Source: Asparagopsis taxiformis (Eukaryota; Rhodophyta; Florideophyceae; Bonnemaisoniales; Bonnemaisoniaceae). From it: DNA of 55,859 nucleotides. Shown piece after piece: positions 32,441 through 40,040 of this stretch. The stretch covers positions 1-55,859 of the forward strand of contig JALQPE010000998.1 of NCBI GenBank assembly GCA_030407315.1, given 5' to 3'. How positions within the stretch are numbered: the first letter of the stretch is position 1; the number at the start of each line of letters is the position of its first letter. The notes beneath the pieces are model-generated. The model ran no database searches. It was not told the DNA's origin and worked only from the letters and a program-made list of their open reading frames with translations. The position numbers and the translations under genes were made by a program.

Positions 32441-33404
32441 GTTAGCCGGTGGCGCAACCGTTGCGCTAGTCCGCTTCGCGTGGTGGCGTCGTTCGCCGCG
32501 GCGTCCGAGGAGCGTTTCGTTAGCTCATCCGTTATGTGGTGCGCCGTGCACCTGGGCATACGTAATGCTCGCCCTCTACGCCGTTGCGTAATTTCGTTTA
32601 TTCGCCTTGCGAACCCGACGGGGACGCGATTGACGGAGTCGTTTCGCATGCCCGCGGGCGTTTGAGGCTGCCTCGTGAGCCAGGTTCGTCGGCAGACGTT
32701 GCCTTCAGCTGTGCCGTTTACGTTGGCTACCAGCTTGTACGCCGTCGCGTATTCGTATTTCGTTTCGTGCGTTCGACCCGTTGGCGTGCGTCGTCATCGT
32801 TAGCGACGTTCGCGTACGCGTTCGTATCCTGGCCGACGTGGCCGGTGGCGCGCGCGCCTTCGAATTCGAACGGGGTCTAAGCTCGTTAGCTTCTCGTTTT
32901 GCGACGCGGACGTGCGCGTCTTAGCCTTCGTGACCGTACGTGGTCAACCCCTTTCGGGTTTGCTCGTGCGTCTCGACTAGCCGGCGGGCTTTTCGCTTTC
33001 GCGCGTCATTCGCTATGCCCGCGTGGCAGGACACCGTTGTGTCGTTCCGTGGTTGCCGTACGTGGCTACCGTGTTCGGCGTCGTGCCTCACGATGGCGAT
33101 TCGGTTCGCCGTCCGTCGTCGCGGCCTCGTTGGCTCGTCGTTCGCACGCTTTACTCGCGCGCTTCGTGCGCTCAGACCCGTTGGTCTAATTCGTCGGCTA
33201 ACGTATAGCTTCGTTCCGCTTCGTGCGGGAAGTTTCGTAATGAGGCCGTTGCCATCTTCGTTGGGGACGCGTCCGTCCTACGTCGTTTCTCCGCCTTCCG
33301 GCGTCACGTTGCCGTTAGCTCGCGAGCTGTTTGGCGTTGACCTCGTTGGTCGATGCGACTCGTTGTCAGCGGCTGTCCACGGGGACGTGCGATGGCTCAC
33401 GTGA

Positions 33405-33435
33405 CGTGCCAAAATTACGAAATTTTCGGGGCACG
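33405..33435. other. Imperfect hairpin in the GC-rich island
   Basis: CGTGCCAAAATT and AATTTTCGGGGCACG pair except for three extra bases in the right arm. Confidence 0.5.
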
Positions 33436-33521
33436 CGTGTCCCGAGATTTGGCCGGATTAGCGCACTGTAATCGGCCCGATGTTTCGTACCGTGCGCCCA
33501 TGGCCCGCTGGCCCAAGTATA

Positions 33522-33539
33522 ATTTTTCGCGCGAAAAAT
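33522..33539. other. Perfect 18-bp palindrome
   Basis: ATTTTTCGCGCGAAAAAT equals its own reverse complement. It is an AT-rich spot inside GC-rich DNA, such as a dimeric protein-binding site or an element end would give. Confidence 0.6.
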
Positions 33540-34178
33540 CTGACGTGTTGTCCGTCCGTGGCCCGTGGTGTCGTCACCTTTGCCCGTGGGGCGGTCAACA
33601 CTGTCGAGCCAGTCGTGGCTCTTCACATCGTGTGAATCGTCCGCGCGTGGACTCGTCGTCCAATCTTTCGTTGGCGCTCGTGCCTCCACCAACGTATGGT
33701 GTCGAAAACGAAAAGAGCGACGGCTCTAGCACGCATCGCGCCCCCCCAACGCAAGGGTGGACGTCCCGGCCACTCGTTGTGCCTTCGCTTCTCGTTCGTG
33801 CGGCTCGTCGCCTTCGTTTGTTGCGTCGTGCAACGTCGCGCACGCGTGCGCTTAACCCGACGCTCGTGTGCGTTTTCGGGGGCCGTCGTGGCCTTTCACG
33901 TTTTTGCTCGTCGCACGCGTGCGAAGTATCGAGAGACGCTCTCTTCAGATACGTTCCGGCGGGGCTCCCACGTAGGGTTACGATACCCGACCCACTTCAC
34001 GAGGAAGTCTAGGGTTCCGTCCTCGTTCACGCGGTGGTTGAGTAGGTCGTCTACTACATACGCCGGACCGTCGCGATTCTTGTCGAGGTCTGCCTCGGTG
34101 GCATCGTATGGCTCCGGCGGGGGCGCGTTCGCCGGCGTTCGCGCGTACGCAACGCGGTCCGAGTTGACACGTTCAACT

Positions 34179-34320
34179 ACGTCTTTTTTAGGGGATTTTT
34201 TTTTTGGGATTTTTTAGGGGATTTTTAGGGGATTAGGGTTTTTAGGGGATTAGGTTATTTTAGGGGATTTTTTAGGGGATTAGGGGATTAGGGATTTTTT
34301 AGGGGATTTAGGGGATTTTT
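34179..34320 (+). repeat. Irregular telomere-type repeat tract
   Basis: About 140 bp built from T(2-10)AGGGGAT and shorter TTAGGG-like units, with variable T runs. The G-rich strand reads 5'->3' to the right, so the chromosome end lies, or lay, to the right. It ends GGGGATTTTT and is directly joined to the first Penelope-like copy. Irregular units suggest an imprecise telomerase or an old internal telomere. Confidence 0.8.
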
Positions 34321-34421
34321 AGTGAAAGCCGATTGCTCGACCTGGGTGCTGAGCGCGCGGTGACCGTTATTTGCAGTGAAGAGCGTTGTTTTTGCTAAAG
34401 AGTAGTCTGATCGCCCAGTCT

Positions 34422-34474
34422 AGAGTGAAGAGAACGTTTCGCCATTTACAATGGCTTCATCAGCTCTTACCTCT
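34422..34474 (-). ncRNA. Type I hammerhead ribozyme, copy 1
   Basis: Sense (minus) strand. The core CUGAUGA is at 34463-34457, with one extra A at 34456. Stem II (5 bp GCCAU/AUGGC) pairs 34455-34451 with 34445-34441 around a UGUAA loop, followed by GAAA at 34440-34437. Stem III is reduced to the self-complementary ACGU (34437-34434). Predicted cleavage is after U34433. Stem I pairs 34474-34464 with 34432-34422: 5 bp, a 2x2 internal loop, 4 bp. The extra A between A9 and G10.1 has precedent in the chrysanthemum chlorotic mottle viroid hammerhead. Such a short stem III implies activity as a dimer, as proposed for other PLE hammerheads. Confidence 0.88.
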
Positions 34475-34881
34475 GAGGAGGAAACTACTTTTCCTATGCT
34501 ACTCTTATATTCTGACTTGTGGTCTCGAATTGGCAATTCGAGGGCATCGATGTACACTGTACATCTTCAGTGCGGCGGCGGCGGTGAATTCAGCCCTAGA
34601 TGGTCTTTCACAAATTTTCCAGAATTTCCAGAAACCGTTTGTGAACATTGCTGTGGCCATTCGAGTTGTAACTGGTTTTCAGGAGATGAATTTTGGGCAA
34701 TTTTCTCAGGGCAACGGCTTTTCGATCAAGCACTGCCATTGGTAGTTGGAGTGAAACTATCCATCCTGAGATCATCAGCTTCCAATATCTTCCTCTCACC
34801 GTGTGATTTGTATGTGTAGTTCGTAATTCCGCACTACTTTTTCCTCGCTAATTTTTTTGTGCAAGGGTTTCCACGCTCTCA

Positions 34882-36813
34882 TTATTCTTCCTGTGCATTC
34901 TGGTCTCTTTCACGTATGCATTTGTATTTCCAATGCTGCTTCGCTGATATGAGACTTTTTCCAATCTTCTCAAAGTCTTTGAACACAATCATCGGTGGAT
35001 ATGATTCAAGAAGGACAATTTGGCGGTTGCTGAATTTGTTCAGCTTTTTTGTGATGAGTAGGGGTCGAAGTGGGTATTTCGCAATCCATCTACTCAAATA
35101 ATATTTGAGCAAGGGATGGAAAGCGGTAAATACCATCTCTTTGTCTGGTTTCTTCGACACTCGCTGTTCATAGATGTATTTCTGTCGGTCATCATATTTG
35201 ATATTTTTCCAGTGGCGCTGGATTATTGCAGCGGGATATCCTCTTGCGCGGAGGCCTTTGAAAATGATATTCATCGCTGCCAGCCACTCTGACTTACTTG
35301 AACTGTTTCTCATACACCGGATTGCCTCTCCCTTAATTATTGCAGTTTTGTGCTGGATAGGGTGACCGCTGTTGAACGGCAGATAGAGGAACCGGTTTGT
35401 AGGTTTGAAGAACACCTTTGTGTCTAATTTTTTCTCCAGTTTGTATCGGAATCCTTTGTAGATTTCGATGTCCAGGTACCGTGCGTTATACTCACAAATA
35501 TTATGAGTGAGGCGGAGAGAGGATGCTCTGTTGAGCTCTCCTATAATTTTTTCCCCAATTTCCTTTGTCGTCGTGATCAAGAAGCCATCATCTATGAAAC
35601 GGCTTTGAAATAGGATGTCTGGATGTGACAATACCTCTTTGAATTTGTAATACAAGTAGAGGTTCGCGAACGGCGGAGCCACTTGTGTTCCGGTGGCTGT
35701 GCCTGTTATCTGTACGTAGATGCTGTTGTTAGCACTGACGTAATTATTGAACATTATAAGCTGTAGTATCTTGGTCCAAAAATTGTTGGAACTGCGCATA
35801 CAGATAAGGTTTCTCCGTAATGTTCTTATCGCGTCTCTGATGTCTATGCTTGGATATAGCTGTTCGATATCGTATGTGACGAAGACAAATTCATTGTCTT
35901 CTCTGAAGTCTTCTATTTGTTGTATGATTTGTCTCGAATCTCTAGCAATTTCCGAGAATTTCTCGACTTCGTTCTGTAGTACTTCTGCGAGTGCCTTGCT
36001 TAATGGTGCCAACATATACGAATGTTGTGCCGTTATAGGGCGTGTTCCGAGCGTTGGTTTGTGCAGCTTGGGGATTATATAAAATGGTGAGGGGTCTTTC
36101 GCTTGTTCAGCGTGTGTCAGCCATTTGTTTTTTCGCCATAGTTGTATATCCCAAGTACTATTTAGAATATTCTTCAACCTGTGAAGAATTTGGCTGTGGG
36201 GAAATATGCTGACTTTCCTGAATGAAGTTGTGCTCAAGTTTGAAGATAGGAGGCTGTTGTAGTAATCTCCTCTTATTGCAACAATTCCAAAGTTCTTGTC
36301 CGCTTGTTTGATCACCACATCCATTGATTTTAAATCTTTGATTCCTTTCTGAACTTTGTAGACGAGACTCGATGTTCTCGGCTCTCTTATTTTGTCCAGT
36401 TCCTGGAGCATAAATTTTTTCCAGGTATCCCAGTTGGTGTTTTCTGTTGTGGATAGGGAGTCAAAGTGGTACCGTAGGGTACTGTGTATTTGCGAGATGA
36501 CGCCTGCTAATTTTGGTTTGAGACGATTGGTAATCGCAAATTTGTGACCGAGGCGTAGGACTAATTTTGCTTCGGGCGAGAACCTTTCTGGTTTGATCCC
36601 GATTGGCCTGTTGTATGCTTGGAACGGGAAGGGTGTTTTCGGTTTACGCTTCCGCTCCCGCTTCCTTGTTCGCTGTTGTTTTCCTTGTGCAAAATAATTT
36701 TTTTCGTTCGTCCTTTCTTCGCTGAGGTTTGCGTTTGATTCTTGCCTTGGGTTTTCTTGCTTTGGCCGCTGCCGGTGAAGTTGTTCCTTCTTCCATCCGA
36801 CATGGCCGTTTGG
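34882..36813 (-). CDS. Penelope-like reverse transcriptase (ORF2), copy 1
   Basis: The frame is open from about 36957. The first ATG is at 36411 (509 residues from there). The likely entry is a -1 frameshift from ORF1 at 36828-36813, giving about 643 RT-frame residues. From the ATG: PLE N-terminal VVIKQADKN near 32-40, KLHKP near 115-119, motif A YDIEQLYPSID at 180-190, motif B TGTQVAPPFANLYL near 240-253, catalytic FIDDGF at 272-277, and the PLE thumb (FKPTNRFLYLPFNSGHP, then LRARGYP) near 334-395. The protein ends ~110 residues later without a GIY-YIG domain, so it probably primes on pre-existing 3' ends such as telomeres. The linker before the ATG is strongly basic. Confidence 0.92.
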   Translation of the reverse strand, partial: PNGHVGWKKEQLHRQRPKQENPRQESNANLSEERTNEKNYFAQGKQQRTRKRERKRKPKTPFPFQAYNRPIGIKPERFSPEAKLVLRLGHKFAITNRLKPKLAGVISQIHSTLRYHFDSLSTTENTNWDTWKKFMLQELDKIREPRTSSLVYKVQKGIKDLKSMDVVIKQADKNFGIVAIRGDYYNSLLSSNLSTTSFRKVSIFPHSQILHRLKNILNSTWDIQLWRKNKWLTHAEQAKDPSPFYIIPKLHKPTLGTRPITAQHSYMLAPLSKALAEVLQNEVEKFSEIARDSRQIIQQIEDFREDNEFVFVTYDIEQLYPSIDIRDAIRTLRRNLICMRSSNNFWTKILQLIMFNNYVSANNSIYVQITGTATGTQVAPPFANLYLYYKFKEVLSHPDILFQSRFIDDGFLITTTKEIGEKIIGELNRASSLRLTHNICEYNARYLDIEIYKGFRYKLEKKLDTKVFFKPTNRFLYLPFNSGHPIQHKTAIIKGEAIRCMRNSSSKSEWLAAMNIIFKGLRARGYPAAIIQRHWKNIKYDDRQKYIYEQRVSKKPDKEMVFTAFHPLLKYYLSRWIAKYPLRPLLITKKLNKFSNRQIVLLESYPPMIVFKDFEKIGKSLISAKQHWKYKCIRERDQNAQEE

Positions 36814-37508
36814 TTTTTTAGCTTTTTTACCTGTGCAGTAAGATTTGTCACTTGCTTCTGCAAGGTATCGATGGCTGGATCCGTTAGGGTTGTGTGCAGG
36901 GCCTGTTCTTGTTGCTTCTGCAATTTTTCTTCTTTCCTTTTGAGTGCCTTCTTCCTGTTATGAAAGTCAGCTGTACGGAACCTTTTTTCCTGCTCGGTTC
37001 TCAATTTCTTGAAGCTGTCAAAGTAGACGATTGCCAGAGCAACAGGTTGTTCGGAGTCGTCAATAATTTTTTCCTGTTGCATTTGTACAATAGTTGTGTG
37101 CATTTCTTGTCTCCACTGATTGACTTTGGCTGCAGCATCTTCTTTGAGCTTCTTGAGTTCCTCGCTACGAATGTCTTTGAGTGCATGGAGTATTGTTGTG
37201 TGAAATGTCTCCTTTGCTGCTCGCATAATATTGTCCATATTTTCCTGCCTTTCCTCTGTGACCTTGACAACCACATTTATCTTGAGGCTAGCGGGGACAG
37301 TATTTTCCGATAGATGTTCTTCCAGTCTTGCGATAGCGTTCTCCTTGTTGATGATAGAGCGCTGTAGGTTACCAATTTCCTGGAGCCATGTTTGTACTAG
37401 GTTATTTACCCAGTCTGGTATGTTGACATTCGGGTTGTTCGGGGTCTGCATAATTTGGTTGCTTGAATTCCCGGAACTGCGTCTGCGTTTTTCGGGTCGT
37501 GGCGGCAT
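36561..37508 (-). CDS. Basic coiled-coil ORF1 protein, copy 1
   Basis: 315 residues from the ATG at 37508 (MPPRPEKRRRSSG, a likely nuclear localisation signal). Residues about 45-240 are Lys/Glu/Gln-rich and probably helical or coiled-coil (NKENAIARLEEHL; KALKRKEEKLQKQQEQAL). The C-terminal ~75 residues are Gly/Ser/Lys/Asn-rich and basic, suited to binding nucleic acid. ORF1 proteins with coiled coils are known in Athena-type PLEs; a role in RNP assembly at telomeres is inferred. About 395 nt at its 3' end are also open in the -1 frame, which is that of the RT. Confidence 0.88.
   Translation of the reverse strand: MPPRPEKRRRSSGNSSNQIMQTPNNPNVNIPDWVNNLVQTWLQEIGNLQRSIINKENAIARLEEHLSENTVPASLKINVVVKVTEERQENMDNIMRAAKETFHTTILHALKDIRSEELKKLKEDAAAKVNQWRQEMHTTIVQMQQEKIIDDSEQPVALAIVYFDSFKKLRTEQEKRFRTADFHNRKKALKRKEEKLQKQQEQALHTTLTDPAIDTLQKQVTNLTAQVKKLKNQTAMSDGRRNNFTGSGQSKKTQGKNQTQTSAKKGRTKKIILHKENNSEQGSGSGSVNRKHPSRSKHTTGQSGSNQKGSRPKQN
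36813..36828 (-). promoter_or_regulatory. Tandem -1 ribosomal frameshift heptamers, copy 1
   Basis: In ORF1 phase the codons read GTA AAA AAG CTA AAA AAC, giving two slippery heptamers A_AAA_AAG (36828-36822) and A_AAA_AAC (36819-36813). Five nt downstream a hairpin can form: GGCC/GGCC, an internal loop, GUCGG/CCGGC, with an inner GAAG/CUUC. A -1 slip enters the RT frame, which is open from here to the RT stop. Present at the same place in copies 2-6 (40040-40055, 43267-43282, 46494-46509, 49721-49736, 52948-52963). Confidence 0.78.
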
Positions 37509-37648
37509 CTGGCGTCTGACAAAAGTAGTCCTGGATAGGGGATTGTTAGTGAAAGCCGATTGCTCGACCTGGGTGCTGAGCGCGCGGTGACCGTTATTCG
37601 CAGTGAAGAGCGTTGTTTTCGCTAAAGAGTAGTCTGATCGCCCAGTCT

Positions 37649-37701
37649 AGAGTGAAGAGAACGTTTCGCCATTTACAATGGCTTCATCAGCTCTTACCTC
37701 T
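37649..37701 (-). ncRNA. Hammerhead ribozyme, copy 2
   Basis: Same sequence as in copy 1. Predicted cut between 37660 and 37659. Confidence 0.88.
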
Positions 37702-38108
37702 GAGGAGGAAACTACTTTTCCTATGCTACTCTTATATTCTGACTTGTGGTCTCGAATTGGCAATTCGAGGGCATCGATGTACACTGTACATCTTCAGTGC
37801 GGCGGCGGCGGTGAATTCAGCCCTAGATGGTCTTTCACAAATTTTCCAGAATTTCCAGAAACCGTTTGTGAACATTGCTGTGGCCATTCGAGTTGTAACT
37901 GGTTTTCAGGAGATGAATTTTGGGCAATTTTCTCAGGGCAACGGCTTTTCGATCAAGCACTGCCATTGGTAGTTGGAGTGAAACTATCCATCCTGAGATC
38001 ATCAGCTTCCAATATCTTCCTCTCACCATGTGATTTGTATGTGTAGTTCGTAATTCCGCACTACTTTTTCCTCGCTAATTTTTTTGTGCAAGGGTTTCCA
38101 CGCTCTCA

Positions 38109-40040
38109 TTATTCTTCCTGTGCATTTTGGTCTCTTTCACGTATGCATTTGTATTTCCAATGCTGCTTCGCTGATATGAGACTTTTTCCAATCTTCTCAA
38201 AGTCTTTGAACACAATCATCGGTGGATATGATTCAAGAAGGACAATTTGGCGGTTGCTGAATTTGTTCAGCTTTTTTGTGATGAGTAGGGGTCGAAGTGG
38301 GTATTTCGCAATCCATCTACTCAAATAATATTTGAGCAAGGGATGGAAAGCGGTAAATACCATCTCTTTGTCTGGTTTCTTCGACACTCGCTGTTCATAG
38401 ATGTATTTCTGTCGGTCATCATATTTGATATTTTTCCAGTGGCGCTGGATTATTGCAGCGGGATATCCTCTTGCGCGGAGGCCTTTGAAAATGATATTCA
38501 TCGCTGCCAGCCACTCTGACTTACTTGAACTGTTTCTCATACACCGGATTGCCTCTCCCTTAATTATTGCAGTTTTGTGCTGGATAGGGTGACCGCTGTT
38601 GAACGGCAGATAGAGGAACCGGTTTGTAGGTTTGAAGAACACCTTTGTGTCTAATTTTTTCTCCAGTTTGTATCGGAATCCTTTGTAGATTTCGATGTCC
38701 AGGTACCGTGCGTTATACTCACAAATATTATGAGTGAGGCGGAGAGAGGATGCTCTGTTGAGCTCTCCTATAATTTTTTCCCCAATTTCCTTTGTCGTCG
38801 TGATCAAGAAGCCATCATCTATGAAACGGCTTTGAAATAGGATGTCTGGATGTGACAATACCTCTTTGAATTTGTAATACAAGTAGAGGTTCGCGAACGG
38901 CGGAGCCACTTGTGTTCCGGTGGCTGTGCCTGTTATCTGTACGTAGATGCTGTTGTTAGCACTGACGTAATTATTGAACATTATAAGCTGTAGTATCTTG
39001 GTCCAAAAATTGTTGGAACTGCGCATACAGATAAGGTTTCTCCGTAATGTTCTTATCGCGTCTCTGATGTCTATGCTTGGATATAGCTGTTCGACATCGT
39101 ATGTGACGAAGACAAATTCATTGTCTTCTCTGAAGTCTTCTATTTGTTGTATGATTTGTCTCGAATCTCTAGCAATTTCCGAGAATTTCTCGACTTCGTT
39201 CTGTAGTACTTCTGCGAGTGCCTTGCTTAATGGTGCCAACATATACGAATGTTGTGCCGTTATAGGGCGTGTTCCGAGCGTTGGTTTGTGCAGCTTGGGG
39301 ATTATATAAAATGGTGAGGGGTCTTTCGCTTGTTCAGCGTGTGTCAGCCATTTGTTTTTTCGCCATAGTTGTATATCCCAAGTACTATTTAGAATATTCT
39401 TCAACCTGTGAAGAATTTGGCTGTGGGGAAATATGCTGACTTTCCTGAATGAAGTTGTGCTCAAGTTTGAAGATAGGAGGCTGTTGTAGTAATCTCCTCT
39501 TATTGCAACAATTCCAAAGTTCTTGTCCGCTTGTTTGATCACCACATCCATTGATTTTAAATCTTTGATTCCTTTCTGAACTTTGTAGACGAGACTCGAT
39601 GTTCTCGGCTCTCTTATTTTGTCCAGTTCCTGGAGCATAAATTTTTTCCAGGTATCCCAGTTGGTGTTTTCTGTTGTGGATAGGGAGTCAAAGTGGTACC
39701 GTAGGGTACTGTGTATTTGCGAGATGACGCCTGCTAATTTTGGTTTGAGACGATTGGTAATCGCAAATTTGTGACCGAGGCGTAGGACTAATTTTGCTTC
39801 GGGCGAGAACCTTTCTGGTTTGATCCCGATTGGCCTGTTGTATGCTTGGAACGGGAAGGGTGTTTTCGGTTTACGCTTCCGCTCCCGCTTCCTTGTTCGC
39901 TGTTGTTTTCCTTGTGCAAAATAATTTTTTTCGTTCGTCCTTTCTTCGCTGAGGTTTGCGTTTGATTCTTGCCTTGGGTTTTCTTGCTTTGGCCGCTGCC
40001 GGTGAAGTTGTTCCTTCTTCCATCCGACATGGCCGTTTGG
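38109..40040 (-). CDS. Penelope-like reverse transcriptase, copy 2
   Basis: As in copy 1 except that motif A reads YDVEQ (Val for Ile). ATG at 39638; frameshift entry at 40055-40040. Intact. Confidence 0.92.
   Translation of the reverse strand, partial: PNGHVGWKKEQLHRQRPKQENPRQESNANLSEERTNEKNYFAQGKQQRTRKRERKRKPKTPFPFQAYNRPIGIKPERFSPEAKLVLRLGHKFAITNRLKPKLAGVISQIHSTLRYHFDSLSTTENTNWDTWKKFMLQELDKIREPRTSSLVYKVQKGIKDLKSMDVVIKQADKNFGIVAIRGDYYNSLLSSNLSTTSFRKVSIFPHSQILHRLKNILNSTWDIQLWRKNKWLTHAEQAKDPSPFYIIPKLHKPTLGTRPITAQHSYMLAPLSKALAEVLQNEVEKFSEIARDSRQIIQQIEDFREDNEFVFVTYDVEQLYPSIDIRDAIRTLRRNLICMRSSNNFWTKILQLIMFNNYVSANNSIYVQITGTATGTQVAPPFANLYLYYKFKEVLSHPDILFQSRFIDDGFLITTTKEIGEKIIGELNRASSLRLTHNICEYNARYLDIEIYKGFRYKLEKKLDTKVFFKPTNRFLYLPFNSGHPIQHKTAIIKGEAIRCMRNSSSKSEWLAAMNIIFKGLRARGYPAAIIQRHWKNIKYDDRQKYIYEQRVSKKPDKEMVFTAFHPLLKYYLSRWIAKYPLRPLLITKKLNKFSNRQIVLLESYPPMIVFKDFEKIGKSLISAKQHWKYKCIRERDQNAQEE

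Larger units (their letters stand above)
28021..34178. other. GC-rich subtelomeric island
   Basis: Base composition rises abruptly at about 28.02 kb and falls at about 34.18 kb. CpG-rich words such as CCCGTTGGC and CCCCGTCGGG recur in both coding and non-coding parts. The island holds one long ORF, two 350-bp repeats and several strong palindromes. It has no RT, integrase, transposase or host gene that I can recognise. It could be an unknown mobile element, an integrated alien DNA, or the non-PLE part of a composite telomeric element. Confidence 0.7.
34321..37547 (-). mobile_element. Endonuclease-less Penelope-like element, copy 1
   Basis: The unit next to the telomere tract. 5' to 3' on the minus strand it holds a short leader, ORF1, overlapping ORF2 (RT), a ~410-nt 3' region, the hammerhead, and 101 nt that in an array acts as leader of the next unit. 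It lacks a GIY-YIG endonuclease, like the telomere-attached Athena and Coprina PLEs of rotifers and fungi. Private changes relative to copies 2-6 include Ile instead of Val in motif A of the RT, T for C near 34370 and 34393, and single changes near 34799 and 34907. Confidence 0.92.

Noticed and set aside
34763..34772. A second CTGATGA on the sense strand of the PLE 3' region
   Set aside because: No GAAA follows at stem II distance and no stem can form, so it is not a second hammerhead.
36698..36704. Seven-A run as the frameshift site
   Set aside because: It is not in X_XXY_YYZ phase for ORF1; the heptamers at 36828-36813 fit better. It remains a possible secondary slip site.
36894..37313. 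139-codon plus-strand frame repeated in each PLE copy
   Set aside because: It is the reverse complement shadow of the ORF1 coding sequence, with Phe/Leu/Cys-rich composition as expected from the complement of Lys/Glu/Gln codons.
36561..37508. ORF1 of the PLE as a GIY-YIG endonuclease or zinc-finger protein
   Set aside because: No GIY, YIG or Cys/His clusters; it is a Lys/Glu-rich coiled-coil protein.
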